Notes: generated by a model from the sequence alone, not told the origin. A stretch of 54,401 nt of DNA from Metabacillus rhizolycopersici (GCF_020075705.1 NZ_JAIQUM010000036.1:1-54401); one strand, 5' to 3'; positions 25,456-34,858 are shown, counted from the first letter of the stretch. Translations and numbers: made by a program.

Positions 25456-27690
25456 ATGAAATCAACAATCTTTTATATAAAAACATGGCAAAAGGCTTTG
25501 AGAGCTGAAATCATGCACTTAAAGACATACGGAAGTACGAAATACTCTGTGAAAAACGGGGAAATAATCACGAATAACGATACATTTACCTATTATTTTG
25601 ACACGGCAGCTATAATTCGTATTCCAATCGGTTCAAGTATAAGAATGGAAGCTGGGACAATCACTGTGAATGGGAAAATTCTCTCTTCAGAGGGGAGAAG
25701 TGTGATTGTTTCTCTTGAAGAATCGTTAGGGAACAATTTAAACGAACTGTTTCTACTCCATGATCCGTGGGAGCTATTAGATCAGTTACATGAGCGCTTA
25801 GAAGAAATAAAAGAGAGCAAAAGAAAACGGGCACGGATAAAAAGACTAATGAATCCTTCTAATGAAGCGAAACATCCAACTGAAAATATAAAATCTAATG
25901 TCCATGAGCTCGTTTTAAGAAGCAAATACAACCCAGTCACTTTTGTGTGGGGGCCACCTGGTACAGGAAAAACCTACACCCTTGGAAGGGTTGCAGCAAA
26001 TAAATATTTTAAAGGTTATCGTGTCCTTATTCTTTCACAAAGTAATCAAGCTGTAGATGTTTTGATGACTGAAATCTCTCGCTTTGTCGATAAAAAGGGA
26101 CGTCTTCGTGAAGGAGATTTGTTGCGTTACGGCTCTCAATCTGCAATCGTCTCAGAATCTTCGCTGACAACAACGGAGCTCATTCAAAAAAGACATCCAG
26201 ACTTAGCAAGTCAAAAATTACGTTTGCAAGAAGAGCGGAAATTAATAAAGCAGGATCTTGGGCGGTCGTTTAGTAAACGCGATTCAGAACATTTGCTTGA
26301 AATTGAAGGAAAGCTTGCCAATGTGTTAGAGAAAATCCGCCAAAAGGAAATCCAATTTGTAAAAGATGCCGATATCATCGGAACAACACTATCAAAGGCA
26401 GCGAATGATCCAACCATTTATGAAAAAGACTATGACCTTGTCATTGTTGACGAAGCGAGTATGGCATATGTTCCTCAAATTGGTTTTGCAGCATCACTAG
26501 GACAGCGATTCATTGTTTGCGGTGATTTTAAACAACTTCCACCAATTGCTGCGGCAAGAAATCTACTTGTTGATGAGTGGTTAAGAGAGGATATTTTCCA
26601 TAAGGCTGGGGTTGTAGATTGGCTTAACGATGACAAAAAGTTACATCCTCACTTGTTTCTTCTGAAGGAACAAAGACGAATGCATCCTGATATTTCTTCT
26701 TTTACGAATCAATATATTTATGATTCACTTGTGGGTGATCATGAAAGTGTAAAAACAGCAAGGAATGCAATTGTTGAACGAGCACCGTTTGCAAACCGTT
26801 CTTCCGTTCTTATTGATAGTAGTTATACAGGGAATCACTGTTTACGTGAAAAAACATCAAACTCGAGGTTTAATTTGTGGCAGTTACTCTTGTCATTTCA
26901 ACTTATTCATGAATCATATATTGCTGGTTCAAAATCCATCGGCTATGTCACTCCCTATCGTGCGCAGGCAGTTTTAATGCAATCCTTATTAACAGACCTC
27001 TATTCAACAGAACTTCAAGAATCAGATATCATCTCAGCAACCGTTCATCGTTTTCAGGGAAGTGAGCGCGATGTAATGCTATTCGATACGGTTGATAGCT
27101 ATCCACAAAATCGCCCAGGAATGTTAATAGTAGGGAAAAATAGTGAACGACTTATTAATGTTGCGATTACAAGAACACGAGGAAAATTTATTCATCTTTG
27201 TGACCACCATTTTATCGAGTCCAATGTTTATCGAAATAAGACAATCCGAAAGCTTGTAGATCATCAATTTACCAACAAGCAGGAAGTTTTGCCACATCAA
27301 ATAGGTACCTGGGTTAAACATCAACATCCAAATTTATTATGGATCCATGCGAAAAAGCTGGATAAAATCAAATTCGATATTCGTCAAGCTAAGGGAACGA
27401 TTTTTTTAGGTTTACCTGCTGGAAAAGTGATAACAAATGAATGGTTGAACGTATTAAATAATCGAGATGACAAAGTTTCACTTACTATTATATCAACGGT
27501 AGAAATCAAACATGTAAAAGTTGATCAAGTTATTCATCAATCTGTATCATTTCCATTCGTTATCATAGATAATAAATATTTATGGCTAGGGTTGCCAGTT
27601 GAAGCAACAGTAAACATGAGACCTCCGTATGTGGCAGTTCGTTTATCCTCAAATGTTGTGATCGACTATTTTCTTTCACAAATTATATAG
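25456..27690 (+). CDS. UPF1-like superfamily 1 helicase with degenerate PLD-like C-terminus
   Basis: A 744-residue SF1 DNA/RNA helicase of the AAA_11/AAA_12 (UPF1/Dna2-like) type. Walker A is WGPPGTGKTYTLGR (residues 165-178), motif Ia ILSQSNQAVDVLM, Walker B LVIVDEASMAYVPQ, motif III CGDFKQLPPIAAARN, motif IV region LKEQRRMHPDISSF, motif V ISATVHRFQGSERDVMLFD and motif VI LINVAITRTRGKF. The first 150 residues are an uncharacterised N-terminal domain ending in a charged coiled stretch. The last 130 residues end FPFVIIDNKYLWLGLPV, which resembles the second half of a phospholipase-D-like module lacking its HKD residues. GAGGAAGCTGACAAC precedes ATG 25456. It stands alone; RNA or DNA processing is the safe role, and defence is possible but unsupported. 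Confidence 0.85.
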   Translation: MKSTIFYIKTWQKALRAEIMHLKTYGSTKYSVKNGEIITNNDTFTYYFDTAAIIRIPIGSSIRMEAGTITVNGKILSSEGRSVIVSLEESLGNNLNELFLLHDPWELLDQLHERLEEIKESKRKRARIKRLMNPSNEAKHPTENIKSNVHELVLRSKYNPVTFVWGPPGTGKTYTLGRVAANKYFKGYRVLILSQSNQAVDVLMTEISRFVDKKGRLREGDLLRYGSQSAIVSESSLTTTELIQKRHPDLASQKLRLQEERKLIKQDLGRSFSKRDSEHLLEIEGKLANVLEKIRQKEIQFVKDADIIGTTLSKAANDPTIYEKDYDLVIVDEASMAYVPQIGFAASLGQRFIVCGDFKQLPPIAAARNLLVDEWLREDIFHKAGVVDWLNDDKKLHPHLFLLKEQRRMHPDISSFTNQYIYDSLVGDHESVKTARNAIVERAPFANRSSVLIDSSYTGNHCLREKTSNSRFNLWQLLLSFQLIHESYIAGSKSIGYVTPYRAQAVLMQSLLTDLYSTELQESDIISATVHRFQGSERDVMLFDTVDSYPQNRPGMLIVGKNSERLINVAITRTRGKFIHLCDHHFIESNVYRNKTIRKLVDHQFTNKQEVLPHQIGTWVKHQHPNLLWIHAKKLDKIKFDIRQAKGTIFLGLPAGKVITNEWLNVLNNRDDKVSLTIISTVEIKHVKVDQVIHQSVSFPFVIIDNKYLWLGLPVEATVNMRPPYVAVRLSSNVVIDYFLSQII

Positions 27691-27864
27691 TTTTCTCTAT
27701 AAAAAATTTTGCCATTTAGGAATTATCCATGCATACTTTGTACTAGTTATAGCGAAGTAGTTGTATAACTAGTATCGCTTACAATGAATTAAAATTAGGT
27801 TTTGAAGAAGCATATAGGTGAGGATATTAAGTTTATTCAGCTAATCTTTGAAGGGACCATAGTG

Positions 27865-27904
27865 ATTATTGGCTAAGTTTGACAAAAGCCAATAATTTTT
27901 TTAT
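27865..27904 (+). terminator. Intrinsic terminator upstream of the metal-resistance operon
   Basis: ATTATTGGCT (27865-27874) pairs perfectly with AGCCAATAAT (27887-27896), followed by seven or more T. It lies 175 nt after the helicase stop and just before the operator/promoter of the ArsR-type gene, so it separates the two units. Confidence 0.8.
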
Positions 27905-27918
27905 TATTTTGATAGATA

Positions 27919-27938
27919 ATATGAACATATACTCATGT
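27919..27938. promoter_or_regulatory. Candidate CzrA/ArsR-family operator
   Basis: ATATGAACATATACTCATGT is an imperfect inverted repeat of the ATATGAAC...TTCATAT type bound by zinc-sensing ArsR/SmtB proteins such as CzrA. It lies 35 nt before the GTG start of the ArsR-like gene, where autoregulation would act. The consensus is recalled, not computed. Confidence 0.6.
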
Positions 27939-27972
27939 TTTAATATATACTAATTCAAGGGGGTGTTTTTCT

Positions 27973-28299
27973 GTGGGAGAAGCAGTAGATAATGACAATG
28001 AACAAATTGATCAGCTTGATGAAGAAACACTTTTTATCGTATCTCAAACATTTAAAGCGTTAGGTGATCCAACGAGGATCAGAATTTTACACTTATTGTC
28101 ACAAAATGAGCACTCTGTTAATGATATAGCCGAAAACCTAGAGCTCATGCAATCAACTGTATCGCACCAGCTAAGATTTTTGAAAAATTTACGGTTGGTT
28201 AAGTATAGAAGAGAAGGGACAACATTATATTATTCCCCAGATGACGATCATGTAATGAATGTATTGCAGCAAACTATACATCACGCACAACATCATTAA
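27973..28299 (+). CDS. ArsR/SmtB-family metal-sensing repressor, CzrA-like
   Basis: A 108-residue winged-helix repressor. AGGGGGTG lies 7 nt before GTG 27973. The HTH segment is [20 protein letters not shown] followed by [20 protein letters not shown], with the typical SxxSxHLxxL-like recognition helix. There is no alpha-3 CxC motif, so it is not a cadmium/arsenic (CadC/ArsR) type. The C-terminal helix [19 protein letters not shown] supplies the Asp and His residues of the alpha-5 site found in the Zn/Co sensors CzrA and SmtB. It would repress the adjacent ATPase gene 23 nt downstream until zinc or cobalt is in excess. Confidence 0.88.
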   Translation: MGEAVDNDNEQIDQLDEETLFIVSQTFKALGDPTRIRILHLLSQNEHSVNDIAENLELMQSTVSHQLRFLKNLRLVKYRREGTTLYYSPDDDHVMNVLQQTIHHAQHH

Positions 28300-28322
28300 G
28301 CTTTTAATTGGAGTGGAGCGAA

Positions 28323-30389
28323 ATGAATGAATTTAAAGTAAAGGGTTTAACGTGTGCAAACTGTACACGAGAACTTCAGGAGGAAATAAATAGACTACCT
28401 TCAGGAGAAACAGCATCTTTAAGTTATAATACTGGAAAGCTTCGATTAGAGAATACAGTTGATATGAAGAAAGTGAAGGAGATCTTATCATCAGATGGCG
28501 CCTTTATAGAGAGCGATGGAGAAGAAGGACACCAGCATGAGCATCATTCAGTAGTTAATTGGATCGCTCTTTTATCAATTTCTGCTATTTTCTATGTTGC
28601 TGGATTTATAACTGAACAATGGGGAAATGAATTTATAGCAATCGGTTTATTTCTTGCAGCGACCGTACTAAGCGGATATCATACGTTTTTAAAAGGCTTG
28701 AAAAATTTAGTCAGGCTTAAATTTAATATTGAAACGCTAATGACAATCGCCCTAATTGGTGCGCTTAGTATTGGAGAGTGGAAGGAAGGAGCTCTCGTCG
28801 CGATTCTCTTCGGTTTAAATGAATATTTAGAAGGCTTAGGTATGCAAAAGGCGAGAAAATCAATGGAAAAGCTTCTTGAAATTGCTCCTAAAGAGGCAAC
28901 TCTTCTCGAAAATGGCCAAGAAAGAATTGTAAAGATTACAACATTGGAAGTAAATCAAATTGTCTTAGTACGAGCAGGTGAAAAAATACCTTCAGATGGG
29001 ATTGTAATTGAAGGGACGAGTTCAATAAATGAATCGGCAATTACTGGTGAATCAATGCCGGTAGAAAAAGCAATTGATGATTCGGTTTTTGGAGGAAGTA
29101 TAAATAATGAAGGCGTCCTAAAGGTGAAAATAATGAAAGCGTATGAGGACTCATCTTTAGCAAAAATTCTTCATCTTGTGGAAGAAGCGCAGGAAACGAA
29201 GACTCCGACAGAATTATTTATTAATAAATTTGCGAAATACTATACACCATTAATTATGATTCTTTCAGCAATCGTGATGATTTTACCACCACTTTTATTT
29301 AACGGACATTGGGGAGAGTGGTTTTACCAAGGATTAGCCGTTTTAATCGTAGGCTGCCCATGTGCACTCGTATTATCTTCACCAATTGCGATTGTTTCAG
29401 GGATCACAAAAAATGCGCGAAACGGAATCTTAATTAAAGGTGGAGTCTTTTTAGAGCAATTAGGAAAGATAACAACCATTGCTTTCGATAAAACTGGTAC
29501 GCTAACAAAAGGTGAGCCATATGTAGAAGATATGCAAGTGTACGATCCGACATTCTTACAAATTGCCGCTTCAATTGAGAAAACTTCCTCACATCCAATT
29601 GCAAAGGCTGTGCTGCGCAAAGCTGAGGGAGTTAATTTAGAAGAACCAGAAGAAATATCCACAGTATCTGGGAGTGGAATTATCGCCAAGATAAAAGGAG
29701 TTACTTATTATTTAGGGAATGAAGCCCACATTAAACATCTTAAACTAAAAGACCGAGTGAAAGATGATATTAAATTCTTTAAAGAATCTGGAATGACAAT
29801 CGTTATATTAGCGAATGATACCGATATTCTAGGAATAATGGGTATCGCTGATCAAGTTCGTGAGGAAAGTGCATCGGTTATTTCTAATCTGCATAGGGCA
29901 GGTATCAATAAAACAATTATGTTAACTGGTGACCATGAAAAAACAGCAGAAAAAGTAGCAAAAGCAGTGGGTCTTACATCTTATTTCGCAAGCTTATTAC
30001 CAGATGGAAAAGTCAAAAAGGTAAAAGAACTATCAAAAAATGAAAAAGTCGCGATGATTGGGGACGGTATAAACGATGCACCTGCACTAGCGACAGCGGA
30101 TTTAGGTATTGCAATGGGCAAGGGAACAGATAGTGCAATCGAGACTGCTGATATCGTACTCATGCAAGATCATCTAGGTAAATTACCATCAGCTATTAGA
30201 TCAGCTAAAAGGGTTAATACAATTATTAAATGTAATATTGTTCTAGCACTTGGATTAAAACTAATTGCTTTACTTTTAACAATTCCAGGTCTATTAACAC
30301 TATGGATTGCGATTTTATCAGATATGGGAGCAACGATTTTGGTTACGTTAATTAGTCTAATGGTCCTTTATGAGAGAAAAGAAAAGTAG
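28323..30389 (+). CDS. cadA: P1B-type heavy-metal-exporting ATPase (CadA/ZntA-like)
   Basis: A 688-residue membrane ATPase for export of Zn2+, Cd2+ and possibly Pb2+ or Co2+. GGAGTGGAG precedes ATG 28323, preferred over TTG 28308. The N-terminal HMA domain carries KGLTCANCTREL and is followed by a short histidine-rich stretch (GHQHEHHS). Then come the transmembrane hairpins, the actuator motif AITGESMPVEKA, the ion-site CPC in VGCPCALVLSSPIAIVSG, the phosphorylation site AFDKTGTLTKGEPY, the HP motif in KTSSHPIAKAV, and the hinge MIGDGINDAPALATADLGI. The CPC and C-terminal helix pattern are those of the Zn/Cd class, not Cu. The operon with a CzrA-like sensor agrees with this. The symbol is by family. 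Confidence 0.9.
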   Translation: MNEFKVKGLTCANCTRELQEEINRLPSGETASLSYNTGKLRLENTVDMKKVKEILSSDGAFIESDGEEGHQHEHHSVVNWIALLSISAIFYVAGFITEQWGNEFIAIGLFLAATVLSGYHTFLKGLKNLVRLKFNIETLMTIALIGALSIGEWKEGALVAILFGLNEYLEGLGMQKARKSMEKLLEIAPKEATLLENGQERIVKITTLEVNQIVLVRAGEKIPSDGIVIEGTSSINESAITGESMPVEKAIDDSVFGGSINNEGVLKVKIMKAYEDSSLAKILHLVEEAQETKTPTELFINKFAKYYTPLIMILSAIVMILPPLLFNGHWGEWFYQGLAVLIVGCPCALVLSSPIAIVSGITKNARNGILIKGGVFLEQLGKITTIAFDKTGTLTKGEPYVEDMQVYDPTFLQIAASIEKTSSHPIAKAVLRKAEGVNLEEPEEISTVSGSGIIAKIKGVTYYLGNEAHIKHLKLKDRVKDDIKFFKESGMTIVILANDTDILGIMGIADQVREESASVISNLHRAGINKTIMLTGDHEKTAEKVAKAVGLTSYFASLLPDGKVKKVKELSKNEKVAMIGDGINDAPALATADLGIAMGKGTDSAIETADIVLMQDHLGKLPSAIRSAKRVNTIIKCNIVLALGLKLIALLLTIPGLLTLWIAILSDMGATILVTLISLMVLYERKEK

Positions 30390-30584
30390 ATTGAACGTTT
30401 AATTTAGGGAATAATGATTGGCATAGGTTGTTTAATGATGGAAAGAAGCGCATTATTAGGTACATGAGAGAAAAACGTGTTCACCCTTATTTTTCAGAAA
30501 AGGAACTTCGAGATTAGGGTTACATTTATATCAAAATATCGCTTTTGTTATAATGGATATTTTTATAACACTAAATATTGCACA

Positions 30585-30631
30585 AAAATAAAGCAGGCTG
30601 TCGGGACTCCCGAGGTAGCCTGCTTTATTTT
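30585..30631. terminator. Large bidirectional terminator after the metal ATPase gene
   Basis: AAAATAAAGCAGGCT (30585-30599) pairs perfectly with AGCCTGCTTTATTTT (30617-30631), with an inner TCGGGA/TCCCGA stem. A and T tracts flank both sides. It lies about 195 nt after the ATPase stop and lies inside a chance 81-codon frame (30477-30722) that I do not annotate. Confidence 0.85.
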
Positions 30632-31288
30632 GGTTTATGAAACTTGTGTATATTTACGGTTATATCTCCCATTAAGTAAATTTGAGATGTGGAATACCAA
30701 ATTTAACGTAAATAATCTATAGAGGGGAATGAATTATATAGCATAAAAAAGAATTAAAAATTATTTTTTTAAAAAAGTTAACAAAATTAGCGTCATGCTA
30801 TATGAAGATTTAGTCGAAATATAAAGAGACTTATTTTACCTAATCGACTCAATAAAGGTGTACAAGGAAAAATTAATGGCGAAGAATAGAGAGAAATTAA
30901 TTTTTTAAGAAAACTATCCCTATACCATTACTACTATATCAATATCTTTCCCTAAAGATGAAAGTTGATAAAGTTAATAGTTACTGTCATTTTTAGACAA
31001 TAAATTCCGAAATGATTAAAAAAGATTTTCAACATAATTCGTGAATTTCCATTAAAATTCTACATAAATATTTTTTTTCGTTTTATAGTGATTTTATATT
31101 TAAATCTTCATTAGTTGATGAGAAAAAGGGGGATGGTATTTTGGGTTACCCCTTATCATTACTGGATTACTTTCTAAAAACACAAGAGCGTAAATCGGTA
31201 TAGTTCCCTTTATATGTAAAAAAATATTGTTCTAGTCTCTCAAGTATGAAAATATAAGTATCGGATAATTCAGAATTTGTCGAATGAT
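30632..31288. other. Long AT-rich non-coding region upstream of the thiolase gene
   Basis: About 650 bases with no supported gene. One very short frame stands out: GGGGGATGGTATT precedes TTG 31141, giving a 20-codon peptide (MGYPLSLLDYFLKTQERKSV) ending at TAG 31201-31203. It could be a leader peptide or chance. The rest is A/T-tract sequence without stable hairpins. Confidence 0.4.
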
Positions 31289-31317
31289 TTGTCGTAAATA
31301 GTACAACTTTTTATAGT
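31289..31317 (+). promoter_or_regulatory. Candidate sigma-A promoter of the thiolase gene
   Basis: TTGTCG (31289-31294) and TATAGT (31312-31317) are 17 bp apart, 50 nt before the probable TTG start. The -35 and -10 each differ from consensus at two positions. Confidence 0.5.
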
Positions 31318-31367
31318 ATTATATTGGAGAATATTCACACTACATAAACCACTTGGGGGAGATACTA

Positions 31368-32564
31368 TTGACACAAAATGAAGTTGTAATCGCGAGTGCT
31401 GTAAGAACACCAATCGGAAGTTTTCTTGGAAGTCTAAAAAATGTTTCAGCAACTCAACTAGGGGCAACAGTCATTAAAGAAGCTCTTGAAAGAACTGGTA
31501 TTAGTCCTAATGAAGTTGATGAAGTTATTATGGGGAATGTTTTGCAAGCAGGACTTGGACAAAACCCGGCACGACAAGCTGCTCTTGCAGCGGGTCTACC
31601 TCAAGAGGTATCATCAATTACAATAAATAAAGTATGTGGATCAGGTCTGAAAGCGGTACATTTAGCAACTCAAGCTATACTTGCAGGGGATGCAGAAGTA
31701 ATCGTTGCAGGTGGAATGGAAAATATGAGTCAAGCTGCTTACTTGATCAAAGGTGGTCGTGAAGGATTTAAAATGGGAGATCAGAAAATAGTTGATAGCA
31801 TGATCAGTGATGGATTATGGTGCGCTATGAATGACTATCACATGGGAACTACAGCTGAAAACCTTGCTGAAAAGTATGAAATCTCACGGACAGAACAAGA
31901 TGAGTTCTCTGCTTGGAGTCAACAAAAGGCTCAAGCTGCAATTGAATCGAATCGTTTTGCTGAAGAAATTGTTCCTGTAGAAGTAGCTGGTCGTAAAGGA
32001 CAAGTTACTGTAGTTAACCAAGATGAGTTTCCACGATTTGGTACGACAGCTGAAGGTTTAGGTAAATTACGTCCAGCATTTAAAAAGGATGGTTCTGTTA
32101 CAGCTGGTAATGCATCAGGAATTAACGATGGTGCTGCGGCATTTGTTGTGATGAGTCGTAGAAAAGCAGAAGAATTAGGAATTGAACCATTAGTAACGAT
32201 CAAAGCAAATACGAGTGCTGGTGTTGATCCGAGTATCATGGGTATTGGACCAGTTCCAGCGGTTAAAAAGGCCCTAGAAAAAGCTTCTTTACCATTAGAT
32301 GAGATTGATTTAATTGAAGCCAACGAGGCATTTGCAGCTCAAGCAATTTCTGTTGATCGTGAGCTTCATTTTGATAAAGAAAAATTGAATGTAAATGGTG
32401 GAGCGATTTCACTTGGTCATCCAATTGGGGCTAGTGGAGCAAGAATTCTTGTTACATTACTTCATGAAATGAAAAAACGAAACGCTCGCTACGGTTTAGC
32501 TACGCTATGTATCGGTGGGGGACAAGGTGTCGCTACAATTATAGAAAATTCAGTAACTGAATAA
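31368..32564 (+). CDS. Acetyl-CoA acetyltransferase (thiolase)
   Basis: A 398-residue thiolase that condenses two acetyl-CoA to acetoacetyl-CoA or works in reverse. The frame opens at TTG 31353, but GGGGGAG at 31354-31361 is spaced for TTG 31368, giving [20 protein letters not shown]. Catalytic residues are visible: the nucleophilic cysteine in [14 protein letters not shown] (about residue 90), the histidine in [17 protein letters not shown] and the second cysteine in [14 protein letters not shown]. The length and motifs fit the biosynthetic PhaA/AtoB/MmgA group. It converges on a FabG-type reductase and lies 2.5 kb from phaRBC, so supply of acetoacetyl-CoA to polyhydroxybutyrate is a natural role; fatty-acid or ketone metabolism is the alternative. 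Confidence 0.92.
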   Translation: MTQNEVVIASAVRTPIGSFLGSLKNVSATQLGATVIKEALERTGISPNEVDEVIMGNVLQAGLGQNPARQAALAAGLPQEVSSITINKVCGSGLKAVHLATQAILAGDAEVIVAGGMENMSQAAYLIKGGREGFKMGDQKIVDSMISDGLWCAMNDYHMGTTAENLAEKYEISRTEQDEFSAWSQQKAQAAIESNRFAEEIVPVEVAGRKGQVTVVNQDEFPRFGTTAEGLGKLRPAFKKDGSVTAGNASGINDGAAAFVVMSRRKAEELGIEPLVTIKANTSAGVDPSIMGIGPVPAVKKALEKASLPLDEIDLIEANEAFAAQAISVDRELHFDKEKLNVNGGAISLGHPIGASGARILVTLLHEMKKRNARYGLATLCIGGGQGVATIIENSVTE

Positions 32565-32570
32565 TAGAGA

Positions 32571-32650
32571 ATAAAAGCGGAAGGGGCTTGTCGCTTTCGC
32601 TGGATGTCGTGTGCTTATCCACAGTACAAGAATTTTATAGTTTCTTGGTA
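32571..32650 (+). repeat. Truncated copy of a dispersed repeat (full copy at 46521-46690)
   Basis: The stretch from about 32599, GCTGGATGTCGTGTGCTTAT followed by CCACAGTACAAGAATTTTAT, matches 46634-46674 with only one or two changes. The left part of the longer copy is missing or strongly diverged. It directly follows the thiolase stop and precedes its terminator, so it would be transcribed as part of the 3' UTR. Confidence 0.7.
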
Positions 32651-32664
32651 AACGAGAACTAAAA

Positions 32665-32708
32665 ATAAATAAACGAGACTTCATAAATAAGTAGTCTCGT
32701 TTATTTAT
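32665..32708. terminator. Bidirectional terminator between convergent thiolase and reductase genes
   Basis: ATAAATAAACGAGACT (32665-32680) pairs perfectly with AGTCTCGTTTATTTAT (32693-32708). It is AT-flanked on both sides and lies between two converging genes. Confidence 0.85.
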
Positions 32709-32813
32709 CATTAATTAGCGATCAGTTATTGTGATTACTATTTAAATGCAATTGTCTATAACGTTACAAATCTGTGAGAAGCATCGTAGCTATCGATTAT
32801 GCTATCGCTTGTT

Positions 32814-33548
32814 TTATACGACTAGACCACCATCAACACTTAAAATGGCTCCGTTTACATAATTCGCATCATCTGAAGCTAAAAATAGATAGGCAGAGGC
32901 AATATCTTCCGGTTTACCGAGTTTTTTTAGTGGAGTCTTGTCTTTCATTATATCAAGTACTTTTTGTGGTACTACAGAGGTCATGCCAGTTTCAATGAAA
33001 CCAGGGGCAACAGCATTGACCCTAATTCCTTTTGGACCAAATTCTTTTGCCCAACTTTTTGTCAATCCAATGACTCCAGCCTTTGTTGCAGCATAATTGG
33101 TTTGGCCAATATTCCCATACAAGCCAACAACAGATGAGGCATTAAGAATCACACCTGATCCTTGTTTTAACATGATAGGGGCGACGGCCTTCGTACACTT
33201 AAAAACGCCTGATAGGTTTACTGAGATGACTTTTTCCCAATCCTTTTCATCCATCTTTGTTAGAAATCCATCAATTGTAATTCCGGCGTTGTTAATTAAT
33301 ACATCAATCTTGCCGTGCTTGTCTAAAGTTGATTGGACCATTTTTTCAATCTGTGCACTATCTGTAACATCAACTTTATAAAAGTCTACTTTTTCGTTGC
33401 CAAACTCTTCTAGAGTTGCTAGACCAGCGGCATCGTCATAATCACATAAAACGACACTGGCTCCTTCTTGAAGAAATTTTTTAGCCGTTTCCTTGCCAAT
33501 ACCCTGAGCTCCACCGGTAATAATAACTACTTTTTCAGTTAACTTCAA
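32814..33548 (-). CDS. FabG-type SDR, probable acetoacetyl-CoA or 3-oxoacyl reductase
   Basis: A 244-residue short-chain dehydrogenase. A longer frame opens at 33641, but AGAGGTGGG followed by TTG 33546-33548 gives MKLTEKVVIITGG, the usual FabG length. The NADP(H)-binding GGAQGIGKETAKKF, the DVT site, LINNAGITIDGFLTKM (NNAG), the catalytic serine in ILNASSVVGLYG, and YAATKAGVIGLTKS (YxxxK) are all present, then PGFIETGM and the terminal VNGAILSVDGGL. It is a second reductase besides phaB (35451), sharing the DGFLTKM-type active-site region. It may supply 3-hydroxybutyryl-CoA or serve fatty-acid synthesis. It is separated from upstream phaP by a terminator. Confidence 0.88.
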   Translation of the reverse strand: MKLTEKVVIITGGAQGIGKETAKKFLQEGASVVLCDYDDAAGLATLEEFGNEKVDFYKVDVTDSAQIEKMVQSTLDKHGKIDVLINNAGITIDGFLTKMDEKDWEKVISVNLSGVFKCTKAVAPIMLKQGSGVILNASSVVGLYGNIGQTNYAATKAGVIGLTKSWAKEFGPKGIRVNAVAPGFIETGMTSVVPQKVLDIMKDKTPLKKLGKPEDIASAYLFLASDDANYVNGAILSVDGGLVV

Positions 33549-33674
33549 AAGTCCCACCTCTTTTTTTAGGCTAACGTTTCTCAGAAAACAGACAGTAACA
33601 TTATCAATGAATTGCGACTTTGAACATAGTGAAAAATACAATTTTTTCTAGTACAATTTCATCTTATTCTCTTA

Positions 33675-33708
33675 GTAGAAAAAAAAGAACAGCGAAAATC
33701 CGCTGTCC
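33675..33708 (-). terminator. Intrinsic terminator of phaP
   Basis: Read on the minus strand, GGACAGCG pairs with CGCTGTTC around GATTTT and is followed by a run of T (plus-strand A run at 33678-33686). It begins at the phaP stop, which overlaps its right arm. Confidence 0.85.
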
Positions 33709-34244
33709 TATTTAAATAATCCCAAAGCCATTTTTGTATTTGTTTCATATAAATCAACAAACAGTTTTTGTGTTGTTTTAATTTGAACTGAAAGATCTTC
33801 ACGAATCTTTTCTTGTTGTTCAAATCCGTTTTTCACAGTTTGTTGAAATTGCTCTTGTGATTGGTTGAGTAAATTTAAACCTTCTTTATAAGGTGTTGCA
33901 GTTAATTGTTGAACACGGTTGTTAACATCATCAAATTGTGCATTCCATTGCTCATAAGCTTCGCTTGCTGAAGTACCGAAAACTTTTTGAATGTTTTCTT
34001 TAATAGATACACGAAGATCTTCAATTAATTTCTTTTGTTCGTCTTCGATTTTAGTTAGATCATTTGCAACTTTTTCCCAAGTTTCTTTTTGAGTTTCTAA
34101 AGCTTGAAGTAATAGAGCTTCTACTTCTTTTCGAGAAGTGTAAACCAAGTCCACACTGTTTGACCAATTGTTAAATAGTGAATCACCTACATTAGCTGTT
34201 TCTTGATTTTTGTTATTTTGTAATGTTGCAGTTGCAGTTGCCAT
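33708..34244 (-). CDS. phaP: Phasin (PHA granule-associated protein)
   Basis: A 178-residue, Gln/Glu/Lys-rich, largely helical protein without cysteines or membrane segments, as expected for a phasin that coats polyhydroxyalkanoate granules. It begins MATATATLQNNKNQETANVG and has heptad-like stretches such as LTKIEDEQKKLIEDLRVSI. GGAGG lies 7 nt before ATG 34244. The order phaP-phaQ transcribed away from phaRBC is that of B. megaterium. It has its own terminator and probably its own promoter in the 81-nt gap after phaQ, allowing high expression relative to the enzymes. Confidence 0.92.
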   Translation of the reverse strand: MATATATLQNNKNQETANVGDSLFNNWSNSVDLVYTSRKEVEALLLQALETQKETWEKVANDLTKIEDEQKKLIEDLRVSIKENIQKVFGTSASEAYEQWNAQFDDVNNRVQQLTATPYKEGLNLLNQSQEQFQQTVKNGFEQQEKIREDLSVQIKTTQKLFVDLYETNTKMALGLFK

Positions 34245-34277
34245 TTTAAAACCTCCATAAATAATTTTTATTATGAT

Positions 34278-34292
34278 TGCAGGTATACTGCA
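34278..34292. promoter_or_regulatory. Inverted repeat upstream of phaP
   Basis: TGCAG-GTATA-CTGCA, with perfect 5-bp arms, lies 34 nt before the phaP start. It could be a regulator site in the phaP promoter region. Its sequence differs from the candidate PhaQ site at 34779-34791. Confidence 0.35.
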
Positions 34293-34325
34293 GAATCACC
34301 AATTTGATAGAACTACATAAACTAA

Positions 34326-34748
34326 CTAATCTTTTGAATCATCATTCTGTGTAAAGGATGTAGGCATAAACATATCCATATACATAGTAAAAAAGCGGTT
34401 AATAATGGATTGGTATTGTTCAAGTGAATTCGAGCAAGTCTTTAAGTAGGCTTCACCTGCATCTGTTATCGAGTAAATCCTTTTTGCAGGTCCACCTGTT
34501 GTTGTATCCCACTCGGACTTTACCAAATCATCCTTTTCTAATTGTCGAAGAGTTCGATAGACATTTCCTTGATCAATAGATGAAAAGCCAAATTGAGTTA
34601 ACTCTTGAATTAACTTATAACCATGTAAATTCCAATTACGTAGACTTAACAGAAGGACAGGAATCATTAAGTTTTTAGGCATAGATGTCATTACCTTCTC
34701 ATCTTTTGATTGGGAGTTTTTGGTGGGTTCATTTTTGTTTGTTGTCAA
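34326..34748 (-). CDS. phaQ: PadR-like repressor of the PHA locus
   Basis: A 140-residue PadR-type winged-helix regulator. AAAGGAG precedes TTG 34748 by 9 nt; a later ATG at MTSMPKNL would lack the hydrophilic N-terminal tail. The core reads LRNWNLHGYKLIQELTQFGF, then DQGNVYRTLRQLEKDDLVKS and the wing WDTTTGGPAKRIYSITDAG, a textbook PadR HTH and wing. In B. megaterium PhaQ represses phaQP and is released by the polymer itself. Position and sequence support orthology. The operator is probably the palindrome in the phaQ-phaR gap. Confidence 0.92.
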   Translation of the reverse strand: MTTNKNEPTKNSQSKDEKVMTSMPKNLMIPVLLLSLRNWNLHGYKLIQELTQFGFSSIDQGNVYRTLRQLEKDDLVKSEWDTTTGGPAKRIYSITDAGEAYLKTCSNSLEQYQSIINRFFTMYMDMFMPTSFTQNDDSKD

Positions 34749-34778
34749 AATTTATCACTCCTTTGTTAAAGTCCCTAT

Positions 34779-34791
34779 GTGTAATTTACAC
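34779..34791. promoter_or_regulatory. Candidate PhaQ operator
   Basis: GTGTAATTTACAC is a near-perfect 13-bp palindrome 31 nt upstream of the phaQ start, in the divergent phaQ/phaR control region. The ATGT at its left edge fits the half-site style of PadR-family operators (ATGT-N8-ACAT), though the right half is imperfect. Binding is inferred from position. Confidence 0.5.
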
Positions 34792-34858
34792 CTAAATGAG
34801 GGATTTGTAAATAGAAATTAGAAAAATTAGAAAAAAATAAAAATTTTAAATATTTCCC

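Noticed and set aside
30477..30722. 81-codon plus-strand frame after the metal ATPase gene
   Set aside because: It reads through the large terminator hairpin at 30585-30631, has no ribosome site and no protein-like composition.
31931..32323. 130-codon minus-strand frame inside the thiolase gene
   Set aside because: Shadow frame rich in Ser/Pro/Ala opposite a catalytic-core region that is clearly coding.
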